From Leptospira ellinghausenii (lineage in GTDB: Bacteria > Spirochaetota > Leptospiria > Leptospirales > Leptospiraceae): DNA of 64,000 bases. Numbering within the stretch: position 1 is the first letter of the stretch; the number at the start of each line of letters is the position of its first letter. A program made the position numbers and the translations under genes. The notes beneath the pieces are model-generated. The model saw only the letters and a list, made by a program, of their open reading frames with translations, made no database searches and was not told where the DNA came from. Positions 1 through 10,536 of the stretch are shown piece by piece. The stretch is taken from positions 62,001 to 126,000 of the forward strand of contig NZ_BFAZ01000009.1 in the NCBI RefSeq assembly GCF_003114815.1. The letters are read 5' to 3'.

Positions 1-2
1 TT

Positions 3-98
3 CAAAATATTTTACTCCCCATTTTATCCGTCGTAATCTTACTTTTACTCGGAATTTTTGGAGATGGTGGACAAGATTTTATTTACTTCCAATTCTAA
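3..98 (+). CDS. MBOAT family O-acyltransferase, C-terminal fragment
   Basis: The first bases read in frame 3 as a 31-residue tail with a hydrophobic stretch (ILLPILSVVILLLLGIFG) ending in FIYFQF and a TAA stop. Membrane-bound O-acyltransferases of the AlgI type commonly end with a last membrane helix followed by this kind of short FIYFQF tail, so this is probably the 3' end of such a gene, with the rest lying before the window. These enzymes acylate cell-envelope polysaccharides in the inner membrane. Only the last 31 codons are visible and no catalytic histidine can be checked, so the family call rests on the tail alone. Confidence 0.6.
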   Translation, partial: QNILLPILSVVILLLLGIFGDGGQDFIYFQF

Positions 99-777
99 AT
101 CAAATTGTAATTCCAATTTGATTTTAGTACTAAGCCAAAAGAAGAAATTCCTTCTTCTTTTGGTGTTTTGCCTCCCACTCTTTTGCACACCAAAACTTGG
201 ATGGATTCGGACTTTACCAACAGAATTTCCAAAAGATTCAGACTTACTCCTTGGGTCATACAAGAGGCCTACCGAAAAAAAATCAGCGATGGGATCAAAA
301 GACTTCCAACTCTTTTGGACAGAGTCCATTTACATCGAACCAAATCTCGAATTTAAAAAAATATGGAGAGAATGGAAGGTATACAAAGACCACTTCCAAT
401 TTCGCCAAATCGTTGGGAAAGGTTCCATTGAGAAATCAAAGGAATGGGTCCTTTTAACAACAAAAGAATTGAATGTAAAAGAATGTCGTTGGGAACAAAC
501 CAATATCCAAATCACAAAACAATTCACAAATCGGATTCCATGCGAGGTATTTGCAGTCGATTCCACAAAAAACTACCAACATAAACTACTCTATTATTAT
601 GACGGAAAATCTTTATACCCACTTCAATATGAATCTGGTTATACAGAAGCCAATTTTGGGATTGCTTGGGAATCAGACATCCCTTATGAGAAATCGAGAT
701 TATTTGAAATTGCGATACGTAAGTATGGAAAAAAAGAATTCCAACCTCACGTGTATCATCACGTGAAGTTGGATTGA
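64..777 (+). CDS. putative lipoprotein of unknown function
   Basis: This is a protein of about 237 residues that I do not recognise. A Lys-rich stretch followed by a hydrophobic run ending in LPLFC looks like a lipoprotein signal with the cysteine as the lipidated residue. The mature part is mixed charged and aromatic with no motif I can name. The start is uncertain. ATG at 64 overlaps the tail of the acyltransferase gene by 35 bases and gives an unusually long n-region. TTG at 118 would give a compact signal peptide but has no clear ribosome-binding site. The overlap suggests it is transcribed with the preceding acyltransferase gene. Confidence 0.6.
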   Translation: MVDKILFTSNSKSNCNSNLILVLSQKKKFLLLLVFCLPLFCTPKLGWIRTLPTEFPKDSDLLLGSYKRPTEKKSAMGSKDFQLFWTESIYIEPNLEFKKIWREWKVYKDHFQFRQIVGKGSIEKSKEWVLLTTKELNVKECRWEQTNIQITKQFTNRIPCEVFAVDSTKNYQHKLLYYYDGKSLYPLQYESGYTEANFGIAWESDIPYEKSRLFEIAIRKYGKKEFQPHVYHHVKLD

Positions 778-794
778 TTCGAAGGAAGAATCAA
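774..794. repeat. inverted repeat over the stop codon of the lipoprotein gene
   Basis: TTGATTC and GAATCAA form perfect 7-base arms around a 7-base loop. The left arm contains the TGA stop of the upstream plus-strand gene. It lies between two convergent genes and may be a weak terminator, but no U-tract follows on either strand. Confidence 0.4.
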
Positions 795-839
795 AAAAGG
801 GTAACCATCTCTAGAAAGAATCATAACAACAAGTATTGA

Positions 840-1280
840 TTAACGAACTGCCACCACTGCACAAGCCTTTGCAAATTCTTTTGACTCCAATTCAGCTTTG
901 TGTTCGAATTTAGAAATTCCATGTGCACGGAAAGCATCACTTGCTTTTTTTGCATAAGTAGAAGCTTCACAAAAGTTACCAGCTTTTGAATAGGCTTGGC
1001 TTGCTAGGTATTGGATTGAAGCAAAACTTTTATGGGATTTCATACCAATAGCTTCACGAATTTTAATCGCACGGTCATAATGAGTAGAGGCTAAATCAAA
1101 CTCTCCCATTCCTTCTTCTTCGTTCGCCATTTTCACAAGTTCATTGGAAATGGCAGCCAAGGTTTCGTTATCGTATTGGCCAATGAGGGAAGCTACATCA
1201 TCATTCAAAAAGGAGGACTCTCCAGCTTTCACTGAGAAGTTGATTGCTAAAATGATGATGGTTAAGAGTAGTTTTTTCAT
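840..1280 (-). CDS. small secreted protein with TPR-like repeats
   Basis: This is a 146-residue protein with a cleavable-looking signal peptide (MKK, a hydrophobic run, then VKAG). The mature part is helical, with pairs resembling tetratricopeptide repeats: one around residues 60-80 (FDLASTHYDRAIKIRE) and one around 95-115 (YSKAGNFCEASTYAKKA). TPR proteins are scaffolds, so a periplasmic binding role is likely but the partner is unknown. I chose ATG at 1280 because GGAGGGA lies just upstream at good spacing. The longer reading frame to 1397 adds an unlikely N-terminus ahead of the signal peptide. It lies downstream of the penicillin-binding protein gene, separated by a terminator-like hairpin. 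Confidence 0.75.
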   Translation of the reverse strand: MKKLLLTIIILAINFSVKAGESSFLNDDVASLIGQYDNETLAAISNELVKMANEEEGMGEFDLASTHYDRAIKIREAIGMKSHKSFASIQYLASQAYSKAGNFCEASTYAKKASDAFRAHGISKFEHKAELESKEFAKACAVVAVR

Positions 1281-1467
1281 ATTCCCTCCGAACTGCTGTT
1301 CATGAGAATAGATGCAACTATCGTGCCAACATGAGATCCCTCTAAAACCCCATAGATCTGCCTTTTGCGGAGATTCGGAAAGGATTGGGCCCTTCAATGT
1401 GCTGAAAATTTACGCAGATTGAGTGGTTTGCAAGAAATTGCCTAGAAAAACAGGGAAAACAAAGCAA

Positions 1468-1500
1468 ATCCCCCTCCTTCCTTGGTTGGGAAGAAGGGAT
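1468..1500 (-). terminator. terminator-like hairpin after the penicillin-binding protein gene
   Basis: On the minus strand, an ATCCCTTCTTCC arm pairs imperfectly with AGGAAGGAGGGGGAT, followed by the T-rich TTTGCTTTGTTTT. It lies about 48 bases past the stop at 1548, so it probably ends the MBL-PBP transcript. The rest of 1281-1547 shows no gene. It must contain the promoter of the small TPR-like gene, but I see no convincing boxes. Confidence 0.5.
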
Positions 1501-1547
1501 TTGATTCCCATGTGACTGGTCTTGGTAGGTTGATTTTGAGCTGAAAC

Positions 1548-3971
1548 TTACTTCAATTCGTCGTCAGAGATTTCCAATTCACGTTGTAAGAAGTCATTTA
1601 GGTCCATCGATCTGTAGTGGTCTCTGTCCCCATCACATTGCCGTCCACCAGGGACAGACAAGGTTCGGCCCGCAATTGTGATTGGTTTTAAGAATAAATT
1701 TCCGGTGAGAGGGCAATTTGGTCCTGGTGAAAGTCCGTTAAATGCACAAGTTGCCCCTTTGACCACATCGGCAGGAATTTCATCCGATTTGCCATTGGGG
1801 TAAAAACTTGGATAAGGCCCTTCGTTGTAAAAACGAGAATACATTTTCCCCCAAATGGGCGCTGCAACACCAGCCGCTGTGACTCCTTTTCCAAGAGAAA
1901 GAGAAGATTTATCAAAACCCATCCAAACAATGGATGTGTATTTTGGATCAAAACCAGCATACCAAACATTGGTATAAGAAGATGTAGAACCTGTTTTTCC
2001 ACCAGATTCCCCTTTATAATTCCCTTTGTCTGCAGCACGCAGGGCCTGGGTTGGTGTTCCTCCCATGGCCACACCAATTAACATTTGTTTGATAATATAA
2101 GCTGTGGCTTCTGGAATGATTTGGATGGTTCCATTTTTGGCTTCTTCTGCCAAAGTTTCTTGGACTTCCTTTTCTTTATTATAAACAACAGTTCCACTTT
2201 GATTTAACACATAACGAACACTAAATGGGATTACATCTTTTCCTTTGTTTGCTAGGATAGAATATCCAAGAGCCATTTCATAAGGTGTGAGTTCTGCTAC
2301 ACCCAGTGCAAGAGCAGGTCCTGTTGGGAACCTGGCTTTATTTGTTTTTGTGACTTTTGATGCAAAATCAATGACTGAATCTGTTCCTGTTCGCATGAGA
2401 ACTTGGACTGAAACGATGTTAAGTGATAAAGATAAAGCACGAGATAATGGAACCATTCCTCGGAAATCACCAGAAATGTCTTGAGGGGAATACCCTTCCC
2501 CTTCTTCCGTAATGGTTGTAAGTGGTGCATCCATAATTCCCGTTCCCGATCCAACGGCCCGGTTTTGGATGGCAGCTGCGTATACAAATGGTTTGAATGC
2601 AGAACCTGTTTGGCGTCTTGCTTGCATCGCACGGTTAAATTGATTTTTAGGAGAGAACCTTGAACCACCCACCATGGTTTGGATATAACCAGTTTGGTGG
2701 TCGATGGTAATGATAGCACCTTCTACGTGTAAGTTGGAAGAAAATACAAGAGAGGATCTTTGGAATTCTTTAACAGCTGCACTTTCGTTTTCGGAAGGGA
2801 TAAAATCCGTTAACAATTCCAGAGCCGGTGCCATTTCTTTTTCTAAATGCAAACGAAATACTTGTCTATCATCCAAACTTGTTACGTATGGAACACCAAC
2901 TGGAAAAATAGATCCGAACAAATTGTATAAAGAAACAAGACCTCGATCGGCACGACCCGCATAACGGAAGTTTGCACCAAAAGCGGATTTGTCTTGTTCG
3001 ATAAGACCCATTCTCAGTTCTTCTTCTGCAATTTCTTGTTTTCTCACATCAAGTGTGGTATAAACGCGAAGCCCACCAGTGTATAAAGCCTCTTCTCCCA
3101 ATTCCTTCTCCAAAATTTGGCGTACCCACTCTGTAAAATATGGGGCACGGTTCAGTTTGGCACCCCAAGTAGAACGAGATGGTGATTGAGTGATGACAAC
3201 TGGCCAATACCGTTCCCAAAAATCATCGTGGATCTTTTTTACTTGGTCTTTGGGAATAAAACCATTTTTTGCCATGAGTCCAAGCACAACCATATGAGCT
3301 TGTTTGGCTTCTTTCGGGTTTTTGAAAGGGGAATAGGTAACAGGTGCCTTGGGAAGTCTTGCTAAAAGTGCTGCTTCGGCGATACTTAAGTCTCTAACAT
3401 CTTTTTGGAAATAAACATTGGCTGCAGACGACAAACCAGTTGTTCCATGGCCCAAATAAATTAAGTTAAAATAAATTTCTAAGATTTCTTCTTTGGTGTA
3501 TTCTTGTTCAATTTGTAAGGTAAGAAGTGCTTCGAGGAATTTACGTCCAAACGTTTTTTTCCTTTGTTGTAAGATGGTTTTTGCTAACTGTTGGGTTAAG
3601 GTGGATCCACCTTGTACAATCCGTCCTGCAAAAATATTCTTGATCGCAGCCCTTACAATGGCTAAAAAATCAATACCAAAGTGATTGAAAAAATTATCAT
3701 CCTCTACTGATAAAAATGCATGGATCACATGAGGTGGAATATCACTGTATTTTAATAATTCTTGTTTGTGGCGGTATAACTCTGCAAACAAAACTCCATT
3801 GGTATCATATAATTTAGTAGGAGTAGTTGGTTGGTAAGATGCTAGTTTTTGTAATTCTTTCCCTTTGTTCACTTCGGAAAGAATGTATCCAAAAAAGAGT
3901 CCTCCAAGAAGTGCGATACTAAAGAAGGTAGTGATGGTAATTCGAAGTGTTTTTTCTTTGTTCATAGTCAT
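1548..3971 (-). CDS. class A penicillin-binding protein (PBP1A family)
   Basis: This is a bifunctional peptidoglycan synthase that polymerises glycan strands and crosslinks their peptides at the outer face of the inner membrane. A membrane anchor lies at residues 12-32. The GT51 glycosyltransferase domain follows with [12 protein letters not shown] (catalytic Glu near residue 90) and [12 protein letters not shown]. The transpeptidase domain has SAFK (Ser near 457), SLN as the SxN motif, and KTGST as the KTG box. The 807-residue length is normal for the family. The first ATG shares one base with the stop of the upstream MBL-fold gene, so translation is probably coupled. A second ATG two codons later is equally possible. 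All three transpeptidase motifs and the GT motifs look intact. Confidence 0.93.
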   Translation of the reverse strand: MTMNKEKTLRITITTFFSIALLGGLFFGYILSEVNKGKELQKLASYQPTTPTKLYDTNGVLFAELYRHKQELLKYSDIPPHVIHAFLSVEDDNFFNHFGIDFLAIVRAAIKNIFAGRIVQGGSTLTQQLAKTILQQRKKTFGRKFLEALLTLQIEQEYTKEEILEIYFNLIYLGHGTTGLSSAANVYFQKDVRDLSIAEAALLARLPKAPVTYSPFKNPKEAKQAHMVVLGLMAKNGFIPKDQVKKIHDDFWERYWPVVITQSPSRSTWGAKLNRAPYFTEWVRQILEKELGEEALYTGGLRVYTTLDVRKQEIAEEELRMGLIEQDKSAFGANFRYAGRADRGLVSLYNLFGSIFPVGVPYVTSLDDRQVFRLHLEKEMAPALELLTDFIPSENESAAVKEFQRSSLVFSSNLHVEGAIITIDHQTGYIQTMVGGSRFSPKNQFNRAMQARRQTGSAFKPFVYAAAIQNRAVGSGTGIMDAPLTTITEEGEGYSPQDISGDFRGMVPLSRALSLSLNIVSVQVLMRTGTDSVIDFASKVTKTNKARFPTGPALALGVAELTPYEMALGYSILANKGKDVIPFSVRYVLNQSGTVVYNKEKEVQETLAEEAKNGTIQIIPEATAYIIKQMLIGVAMGGTPTQALRAADKGNYKGESGGKTGSTSSYTNVWYAGFDPKYTSIVWMGFDKSSLSLGKGVTAAGVAAPIWGKMYSRFYNEGPYPSFYPNGKSDEIPADVVKGATCAFNGLSPGPNCPLTGNLFLKPITIAGRTLSVPGGRQCDGDRDHYRSMDLNDFLQRELEISDDELK

Positions 3972-4963
3972 TATAAGTGGAATCTAAGTCCTTCTCTTGC
4001 TAAATGAATTTTCAATTTCTTCTCGCCTAACTGCTGCTGGTGGAGTTTTGCGTTTTCATAAATATCATAAATTTTTTCATCAGAGTAACTTGGTTCATGG
4101 TGAGTGAGCACTAAGTTTTTCACACGCCAAGAAGAAGCACAATTTACGGACATCGTATAAGCCGTGTGGCCCCAATCAAATTTGGAAAAGGATTCATCCA
4201 AGGTGTATTGCGTATCTAAAATGAGTAAGTCTGCATCCGCAAAAAAAGGCAAACAGTCGTGGATGAGGTCCATATCAGCTCCCGTAAATTCTGCATCCGT
4301 AGCAAAGATAAAAATTTTACCGGCACGGTTTGTGAATTTATACGCAAACGACCCACCTGGGTGTTTTAGAGGGTAACACTCTACTTTGAGACCTGATGGA
4401 AATTCCAAAACATCCCCAGGGAAAAAGAGTTTGAACTCTTTGGCTGAACCAGTTCCGTCCAGTGGGACAGGAAAAAATTCTGGTTCTTGTTGTCTTTGTA
4501 ATCGTTTTTCTAAATCAGCATAAGGAGAATAAAAATGCAAATGGAAGTCTGGGAAATAAATAGGCTTAAAAAAAGGAAGGCCTTGGATATGATCCCAATG
4601 GGTGTGTGTGATAAAAAAGGAGACCGTTTTTTTCAATTGGTTTGTGAAATATTCAGAAACAAGTTCATCACCTAAATTGCGAAGTCCAGTCCCCATATCC
4701 AAAACATAGGTTTGCCCATCATCATCAGTCACCGAAACACAGGTTGTGTCAGATCCTGTGACAAATTTTAAGTGGTAGGGAAGATTTTGCCAAAACTCAT
4801 CCACAGATCCCACAGCCCCTGATTGTTTGTAGAGGTCCAGAATCTCGATTATCTTTTTGCGGTAGTCTTGGTTTCGGAGTGGGCTCGCAATGGAACCGCG
4901 GACTCCGTAGAGTTGCACAATCACTTCCTCGATGCTAGGAAATCGACTTTCCTTGTCACTCAA
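3971..4963 (-). CDS. MBL-fold metallo-hydrolase
   Basis: This is a 330-residue metallo-beta-lactamase-fold protein. The dinuclear metal site is visible: HTHWDH at residues 120-125, Asp in LLILDTQY, and His in [11 protein letters not shown] near the C-terminus. The early [11 protein letters not shown] segment and overall layout resemble phosphodiesterase- or RNase Z-like hydrolases, often annotated as cyclic-nucleotide phosphodiesterase-like, but the substrate cannot be read from sequence. There is no signal peptide, so it is probably cytoplasmic. It overlaps the penicillin-binding protein gene by one base and probably leads that operon. Its start is only 19 bases from the start of the divergent rhomboid gene, so each promoter probably lies inside the other gene. 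Confidence 0.85.
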   Translation of the reverse strand: MSDKESRFPSIEEVIVQLYGVRGSIASPLRNQDYRKKIIEILDLYKQSGAVGSVDEFWQNLPYHLKFVTGSDTTCVSVTDDDGQTYVLDMGTGLRNLGDELVSEYFTNQLKKTVSFFITHTHWDHIQGLPFFKPIYFPDFHLHFYSPYADLEKRLQRQQEPEFFPVPLDGTGSAKEFKLFFPGDVLEFPSGLKVECYPLKHPGGSFAYKFTNRAGKIFIFATDAEFTGADMDLIHDCLPFFADADLLILDTQYTLDESFSKFDWGHTAYTMSVNCASSWRVKNLVLTHHEPSYSDEKIYDIYENAKLHQQQLGEKKLKIHLAREGLRFHL

Positions 4964-4982
4964 GATTTACGACCTTGAATTT

Positions 4983-5807
4983 ATGGCCTCTCGTACCCCA
5001 GGATATGAACTCCGATTTGGACCACCTATGGTTCCCGTTGTCCGAACTCTAATTTTAGTCAATGTCATCTTTTTCATTCTGCAACTTTTGACAAAACTCA
5101 GCTTCCATACTCCCCTTGTGGAACTCTATTTGGGTCTCTCACCCGAACTTGTGTTCCGAGGATGGGTTTGGCAACTCGTGAGTTATGCATTTTTACACGG
5201 AAGTTTTATGCACATCCTATTCAATATGCTGAGCCTTTGGATGTTTGGCTCAGAACTTGCTGAAATTTGGGGGGAACGTGCTTTTCTCAAATTTTATTTT
5301 TTCACTGCTTTTCTCGGTGGGATTGGAACGATCACAGCACAATATTTGGGAATCCCACAAGGTGTCGTAGTCGGAGCAAGTGCCAGTATCTATGGCCTAC
5401 TTGTTGCGTATGGAATGACATGGCCAAACCGCGAACTTTTGGTATTTCTCATTTTTCCCATGCGAGCCAAATACTTTGTGATGATTGTGATGCTTATGGT
5501 ACTGTTTGCACAAGGAGAACGAGTCGCACACTTTGCTCATTTGGGTGGGGCGATCGGCGGACTCATCCTTATGAAATTGTACACAGGTTGGAAAGGCACA
5601 AAATCCTCCCTTCCCACTTGGTCACTTTCTCGTTACCTACAAAAACGTAGGTTTATGCGGTACCAAGAAGAAATGGCAAAACGAGAAAATGCCAAAACCA
5701 AAGTGGATGAACTGCTTGAAAAAATTTCGAAAAACGGAATGGAGTCTTTATCCCGAAAAGAACGTAAGTTTTTAAACGAAGCCTCACAGAAATACTTCAA
5801 CGAGTGA
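4983..5807 (+). CDS. rhomboid family intramembrane serine protease
   Basis: This is a 274-residue polytopic protein that would cleave transmembrane substrates inside the inner membrane. The rhomboid signature is present: HGSFMHILFN with the conserved His and Asn in TM2, GASAS with catalytic Ser133 in TM4, and AHLGGAIGG with catalytic His186 in TM6. The second Gly of the usual GxSG is Ala here, which is tolerated in some family members. A charged coiled-coil-like tail follows residue 215. I chose ATG at 4983, close to the first conserved segment, because a longer frame would overlap the divergent MBL gene. Its stop overlaps the start of the lipoate ligase gene by four bases. Confidence 0.9.
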   Translation: MASRTPGYELRFGPPMVPVVRTLILVNVIFFILQLLTKLSFHTPLVELYLGLSPELVFRGWVWQLVSYAFLHGSFMHILFNMLSLWMFGSELAEIWGERAFLKFYFFTAFLGGIGTITAQYLGIPQGVVVGASASIYGLLVAYGMTWPNRELLVFLIFPMRAKYFVMIVMLMVLFAQGERVAHFAHLGGAIGGLILMKLYTGWKGTKSSLPTWSLSRYLQKRRFMRYQEEMAKRENAKTKVDELLEKISKNGMESLSRKERKFLNEASQKYFNE

Positions 5808-6673
5808 CAAAAAAAGTTTTTTTCTTTCCCCCTACTCCTCCAAGATCGCCTTACTACAATTTGGCGATTGAAGAATCCGTTGCCATCCAAATGGTAAGTT
5901 CTGGGATCACAGCAGGGATCAGGTTATGGAAAAATCCGGATTCCATCATCCTTGGGCTTTCTGAAAATCCTTACCGCAATATCAAAGAAAATGTAGTGAA
6001 AACCTATGAGAATGAAGTAAGGTCATTTGGATTTGGGAAAAAACCAAAACCAAACTTCTGTTACATCGCTAGGCGTGCCTCGGGGGGAGGGACAGTTTTC
6101 CATTCCCTTTCTGGGAATATCAATTATTCGCTTTATTTTAACTTAGAGGAACGAAAGGAATTATTCCCTGTCAAAGAAAGTTACGACCGTATTTTAGGAA
6201 TCATTTCCAAATCCCTCTCCCACCAAAACATCAACTCTTTTGCCAAAGGCAAATCAGATCTTGTGTTAGAAAAAGATGGAGTTTTTAAAAAAATCTCAGG
6301 AAACGCACAGTTTCGAAAACGAAATTGTATTGTCCAACATGGAACTCTCATCTTAGAAGAAAGTCTCATTGAACGTGTCTCCGAAGTATTACACCACCCA
6401 CCCGAAGAACCAGATTACCGAAAGGAAAGAGGCCATAAGGATTTTTTAACCTCCATTCCTGGTTTTTTTTCCGAAGAAAAGTGGGCCATCGATTTGGTTA
6501 GGGAAGTATTTTTGTATTTAGAAGAGCCACTTCCGTCAGATTTTTCAAACATTTCCTTCTTTGGCAGGGACTTTTCTACTTTTCGGAAACAAGTGCTCAG
6601 AGAATCTGAATTTATTCGCAAGAAGAAATACCAAAATCCAGAATACACACTCCACAGAGAAATTCCGACATGA
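5804..6673 (+). CDS. lipoate-protein ligase A family protein
   Basis: This 289-residue enzyme would attach lipoate to lipoyl domains of 2-oxoacid dehydrogenases or the glycine cleavage H protein in the cytoplasm. Family motifs are [11 protein letters not shown] at residues 90-100, KISGNAQ with the probable catalytic Lys163, and QHGTLIL near 178-184. It starts with GTG overlapping the rhomboid stop and its own stop overlaps the glyA start, so the three genes form an operon. Placement with glyA is suggestive, because both serve one-carbon and glycine metabolism through the lipoylated H protein. Whether it is a true ligase or an octanoyl/lipoyl transferase cannot be settled without phylogeny. 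Confidence 0.85.
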   Translation: MTKKVFFFPPTPPRSPYYNLAIEESVAIQMVSSGITAGIRLWKNPDSIILGLSENPYRNIKENVVKTYENEVRSFGFGKKPKPNFCYIARRASGGGTVFHSLSGNINYSLYFNLEERKELFPVKESYDRILGIISKSLSHQNINSFAKGKSDLVLEKDGVFKKISGNAQFRKRNCIVQHGTLILEESLIERVSEVLHHPPEEPDYRKERGHKDFLTSIPGFFSEEKWAIDLVREVFLYLEEPLPSDFSNISFFGRDFSTFRKQVLRESEFIRKKKYQNPEYTLHREIPT

Positions 6674-7920
6674 GTTATTTACAAAAACAAGATCCTGAAG
6701 TTTATGCTGCCCTAAAAAAAGAAGACGAAAGACAAGAACATTCCCTCGAAATGATTGCGAGTGAAAACTTTGTTTCTCGCCCTGTTCTCGAAGCTTACCA
6801 CTCTACACTGACCAATAAATATGCGGAAGGTTATCCTGGAAAACGATACTACAATGGCTGTGAAAATGCTGATAAAGTAGAAGAACTCGCTATTGAAAGA
6901 GCCAAAAAAATGTTTGGTGCCGAATATGCAAATGTACAACCACATAGCGGTGCTCAGGCGAATATGGCGGTATTTCTTGCCACTCTAGAACCGGGTGATA
7001 GTTTCCTTGGAATGAATTTGGCACACGGTGGCCACCTAACACATGGTAGCGCAGTCAACATCAGTGGTAAATATTTTAAACCAATCCCTTACGGTGTGGA
7101 TGAAAAAACAGAAACTATCAACTACGATGAAGTGGCAAAACTAGCAAAAGAACACAAACCAAAACTCATCGTTGTTGGTGCATCTGCTTACCCTCGCATT
7201 ATCGATTTTAACAAATTCAGAGAAATTGCAAATGACATTGGTGCCAAAATCATGGCAGACATTGCACATATCTCTGGTTTGGTGGTCGCTGGCGAACACC
7301 CAAGTCCCATCGGAGTTTGTGATTTTGTAACTACTACAACTCACAAAACATTACGTGGACCTCGTGGTGGACTCATTCTGTCTTCATCTGAAAACGAAAA
7401 AGTTCTCAATTCTCGAGTCTTCCCAGGAATCCAAGGTGGACCTCTTATGCATGTGATCGCAGCAAAAGCAGTTGCCTTTGGGGAAGCTCTCCAACCAGAA
7501 TTCAAAACCTACATCAAACAAGTTGTGAAAAACGCGAAAGTCCTTGCAGAAGTATTCCAAAAACGAGGATTTCGTGTTGTGTCAGGCGGAACAGACAATC
7601 ATATCGTTTTACTTGATGTGTCTGTAAAAGGTCTCACAGGTAAAGATGCAGCAGATGGACTTGATCATATCGGTGTGACTGTGAACAAAAACGCGATCCC
7701 TTTTGATAAAAACCCTCCTGCAGTTGCGTCAGGGATCCGACTCGGAACTCCTGCTCTCACCACAAGAGGCCTCAAAGAAAAAGAAATCGAAGCCGTTGGC
7801 AATTTGATTTGTGATTACCTAGATCATTTTGGCGATACAACTTGGGAATCAAAGGTAAAAGCAGCTGTAAAAGAAATCACAGATGCTTTCCCGATGAAAC
7901 ATTTCCGATTGGAAGACTAA
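6670..7920 (+). CDS. glyA: serine hydroxymethyltransferase
   Basis: This PLP enzyme interconverts serine and glycine with tetrahydrofolate and is the main source of one-carbon units. The 416-residue length is standard. Visible landmarks are [10 protein letters not shown] near the N-terminus, [18 protein letters not shown], the cofactor loop [17 protein letters not shown], and the Schiff-base lysine Lys226 in [14 protein letters not shown]. The gene overlaps the lipoate ligase gene by four bases and ends four bases before the convergent NRDE gene, leaving no room for a classic terminator between them. Every conserved segment looks intact. Confidence 0.98.
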   Translation: MSYLQKQDPEVYAALKKEDERQEHSLEMIASENFVSRPVLEAYHSTLTNKYAEGYPGKRYYNGCENADKVEELAIERAKKMFGAEYANVQPHSGAQANMAVFLATLEPGDSFLGMNLAHGGHLTHGSAVNISGKYFKPIPYGVDEKTETINYDEVAKLAKEHKPKLIVVGASAYPRIIDFNKFREIANDIGAKIMADIAHISGLVVAGEHPSPIGVCDFVTTTTHKTLRGPRGGLILSSSENEKVLNSRVFPGIQGGPLMHVIAAKAVAFGEALQPEFKTYIKQVVKNAKVLAEVFQKRGFRVVSGGTDNHIVLLDVSVKGLTGKDAADGLDHIGVTVNKNAIPFDKNPPAVASGIRLGTPALTTRGLKEKEIEAVGNLICDYLDHFGDTTWESKVKAAVKEITDAFPMKHFRLED

Positions 7921-7924
7921 AAAC

Positions 7925-8719
7925 CTACCTAACCAAAACATTTCTCCGTTCCGTATATCCATCGGATAACGGATCGGAGAAGGTTCTCTCAACCAACTCT
8001 AAAGATTCTCTTCCATAAAATACTAAAGTGGAAGCTCTTGTTCCATACTGAGGAGTTTTGATGCGGACAGAGGAAAGACCCCTTTCCCGTTCAAGCCCAA
8101 TCCCTGTATCTGGTAAGGACTCGTCCTCTCTGACAAGTTCCGCATCATTTAACGAACGAAAGAGTTCCCATTCGATTTCGGATTTGGAAATATTTTTCTC
8201 CTGCCATCTCGCTACCAATGGTTTCATTTGGGACAAAAGTTTTTCCGTTTTTGGCCAATGGGTATCCCAACTGGCATTACTCACTGCATGAAACCCAAAC
8301 TCCACTTTTTGAGTGGTAAACGGATCTCCACCAAGTACGATAGCCTCCTTTCCATCAAAGAGAAATAAATTGAATCCTTCATACTGGTTCTGGTTGGCCT
8401 TCACTTCGTCTGCATAAAGAGATGAGGATACGGAATCACTTGATTCTAAAAAACGAATCACAAGTTCCCCTCTGGATTTTGGGTTGGGATGGTGGGGTTT
8501 TCGGAAATTACGAACATTTGTGAGAAAAGCAACTTTCCCATCTTGGTTCGCTCCAAGCCAAGTCCCACCCGCTTTTAGGTCTTTGCCTGCAATGATGGTA
8601 GGTTCTGTTTTCCAAATATGTAACACTTCAGTGGGACGTTCAAAAAATTCATCACGGTTGGAGGCAACTACCAAAGGAAAATCTGGATGGATGCCATAGG
8701 CAATACCAACTAAACACAT
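7925..8719 (-). CDS. NRDE (TANGO2-like) family protein
   Basis: This is a 264-residue protein beginning MCLVGIAYG and containing ASNRDEFFERPTE, the NRDE motif that names the family. Members resemble N-terminal-nucleophile hydrolases, with Cys2 as the probable nucleophile after Met removal. The eukaryotic homologue TANGO2 is linked to heme and lipid handling, but the bacterial role is unsettled. No signal peptide or membrane segment is seen, so it is cytoplasmic. It converges on glyA with a four-base gap and is transcribed from the roughly 100-base divergent region it shares with the DUF4254 gene. Confidence 0.88.
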   Translation of the reverse strand: MCLVGIAYGIHPDFPLVVASNRDEFFERPTEVLHIWKTEPTIIAGKDLKAGGTWLGANQDGKVAFLTNVRNFRKPHHPNPKSRGELVIRFLESSDSVSSSLYADEVKANQNQYEGFNLFLFDGKEAIVLGGDPFTTQKVEFGFHAVSNASWDTHWPKTEKLLSQMKPLVARWQEKNISKSEIEWELFRSLNDAELVREDESLPDTGIGLERERGLSSVRIKTPQYGTRASTLVFYGRESLELVERTFSDPLSDGYTERRNVLVR

Positions 8720-8823
8720 CTTTTTTCAAAAGATCTTGTGCTTTGGTAAAAGAAAGCGAAAAACCTAAGAAATATTTGGATTGAACCCCAAAAACCATAT
8801 GAAAACGTGAATTGCATTACGAT

Positions 8824-9435
8824 ATGAAAGCATTGGAAGCCATAAAAGCCGTCGCTATTTTCCAAGAATCTGTTTTGGATTGGCATAAAAAAGAAGCCCC
8901 CCATCCCAATCCCTATCCTGAGGGAACTTTAGAATTCACACTATACCAAAAAAACCACATCGATACCATCCAATGGCACATCGAAGATGAAATCCGTAGA
9001 CCAGACATTGCTTTAGAAGAAGTTGTGGCTCTCAAACGAAAAATCGACAAACTGAACCAAGACAGAACTGATATGGTAGAAAGGTTGGATGATTTTGTCA
9101 TCGAGATGTTTCAAACAGTGTCTCCAAAACCAGATGCAAGGCTCAATTCTGAATCGCCTGCTTGGTTACTCGATCGAATGAGTATCCTAGAATTAAAAAT
9201 TTACCATATGGAAGAACAGGTAAATCGGAAAGATTCATCTGCCACCAAAGAACACATTGAAAAATGCCAAGCTAAGTTAACGGTATTACTCGACCAAAGA
9301 GAAGACCTAAAACAATGTTTAGAGGAATTGTTTGATGATTATGCCAAAGGAATCAAACGAGTCAAAGTATACCGACAAATGAAGATGTACAATGACCAAA
9401 ATCTAAACCCATCTCTTTATAAGAATCAAAAATGA
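8824..9435 (+). CDS. DUF4254 domain-containing protein
   Basis: This is a 203-residue, highly charged, helical protein. The segment HIDTIQWHIEDEIRRPDI and the following long helices match the DUF4254 family as I remember it. These small cytoplasmic proteins are commonly encoded beside LPS-type glycosyltransferases, and that is the case here: the stop overlaps the start of a GT9 glycosyltransferase gene by four bases. The biochemical function of the family is not established. I prefer ATG at 8824 over an in-frame TTG at 8812, although neither has a strong ribosome-binding site. Confidence 0.8.
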   Translation: MKALEAIKAVAIFQESVLDWHKKEAPHPNPYPEGTLEFTLYQKNHIDTIQWHIEDEIRRPDIALEEVVALKRKIDKLNQDRTDMVERLDDFVIEMFQTVSPKPDARLNSESPAWLLDRMSILELKIYHMEEQVNRKDSSATKEHIEKCQAKLTVLLDQREDLKQCLEELFDDYAKGIKRVKVYRQMKMYNDQNLNPSLYKNQK

Positions 9436-10490
9436 CAAACCTTCTTGTACTTCGGTTTTCAGCGATGGGGGATGTTGCCTTAATGACACCAGCACTCATT
9501 GCAATCGCCGCAAAATACTCCAATACTCAATTAACGGTTGTTACAAGAGGAAACTTCGCACCATTTTTTTACAATATCCCCAACTTAAATGTTTTAGGTA
9601 TCAATCTAAAAAAATACAAAGGAATCCTCGGTTTATGGAGGATGTACAGAGACATTGATAAACTCGGTCCTTTTGGTTATGTAATCGACCTTCATGGTTC
9701 TTTACGTTCCAGACTCATTGCCTTTTTTTTCCGATTAAAAGGTGTACCTTATTCTAAAATCATCAAAGGTCGTAGAGAAAAATTAGCACAAACTAGACGT
9801 TATAATAAAAAATTAAACCAACTCCCCCATACTGTGGAACGTTACTTAAATGTATTTCGGAAATCAGGATTTGATGCACCCATTCGAAAAGGTCCATGGT
9901 TAAATGTAGATGGTGAATCCAAAATGTTCGCCAAAGATTATTTTAAATCCATTGGCATCGATAAAAAAGATGGGCAGTGGTTTGGATTTGCACCTTTTGC
10001 TGGACACGCACTAAAAGAGTGGAGTTTTGAAAAATGCAAACGCCTTGTAGAAGTTTTGGTTTCTGAATTTCCAGATTGCCATGTATTCTTATTCGGTGGT
10101 CGCGATGAAGCCAAGGAATTGGAAATCTTAAAAAACAACCTAACGCAAGTTCATATCGTTCAAGGTGGTCATTTAGGGATTCGCGGGGAACTTGGGATTA
10201 TGGACCGTTTGGATGTAATGATTGGAATGGATAGTTCAAACGTTCACATTGCTGCCTTATTAAAAAAACCAGTCATTGGTATTTATGGAACCACTCATCC
10301 GGTTTCTGGATTTGGACCATTTGCACAAGAAGATTCAGGAGTCTTACAAGTTGACTTACCATGTAGACCATGTTCCATATATGGGAATACGAAATGTTGG
10401 AGGGGTGATCACGCATGTATGGAACTCATCGATCCATTGGATGTTGTGAGAAGGATTCGCCTCATCCAAAATGTAAACACACTCTGGTAA
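9432..10490 (+). CDS. glycosyltransferase family 9 protein (heptosyltransferase-like)
   Basis: This is a 352-residue GT-B glycosyltransferase. The N-terminus has LRFSAMGDVALMTPAL, the usual GT9 opening with the acceptor-side loop. The C-terminal half carries GMDSSNVHIAALLKKPVIGIYG, the nucleotide-sugar site typical of WaaC/WaaF-like enzymes, and ends with a cysteine-rich segment (CRPCSIYGNTKC) common in the family. It would add a heptose-like sugar to the lipopolysaccharide core on the cytoplasmic face of the inner membrane. Its start overlaps the DUF4254 stop, so the pair is probably co-translated. Confidence 0.9.
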   Translation: MTNLLVLRFSAMGDVALMTPALIAIAAKYSNTQLTVVTRGNFAPFFYNIPNLNVLGINLKKYKGILGLWRMYRDIDKLGPFGYVIDLHGSLRSRLIAFFFRLKGVPYSKIIKGRREKLAQTRRYNKKLNQLPHTVERYLNVFRKSGFDAPIRKGPWLNVDGESKMFAKDYFKSIGIDKKDGQWFGFAPFAGHALKEWSFEKCKRLVEVLVSEFPDCHVFLFGGRDEAKELEILKNNLTQVHIVQGGHLGIRGELGIMDRLDVMIGMDSSNVHIAALLKKPVIGIYGTTHPVSGFGPFAQEDSGVLQVDLPCRPCSIYGNTKCWRGDHACMELIDPLDVVRRIRLIQNVNTLW

Positions 10491-10536
10491 TTGGGTTTCC
10501 TTAAGTCAAAACGAACGAATTGGTAGGAAAAAAACT

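Noticed and set aside
840..1397. Longer reading frame for the TPR-like protein
   Set aside because: The extra 39 residues precede a perfect signal peptide whose ATG at 1280 has its own GGAGG site.
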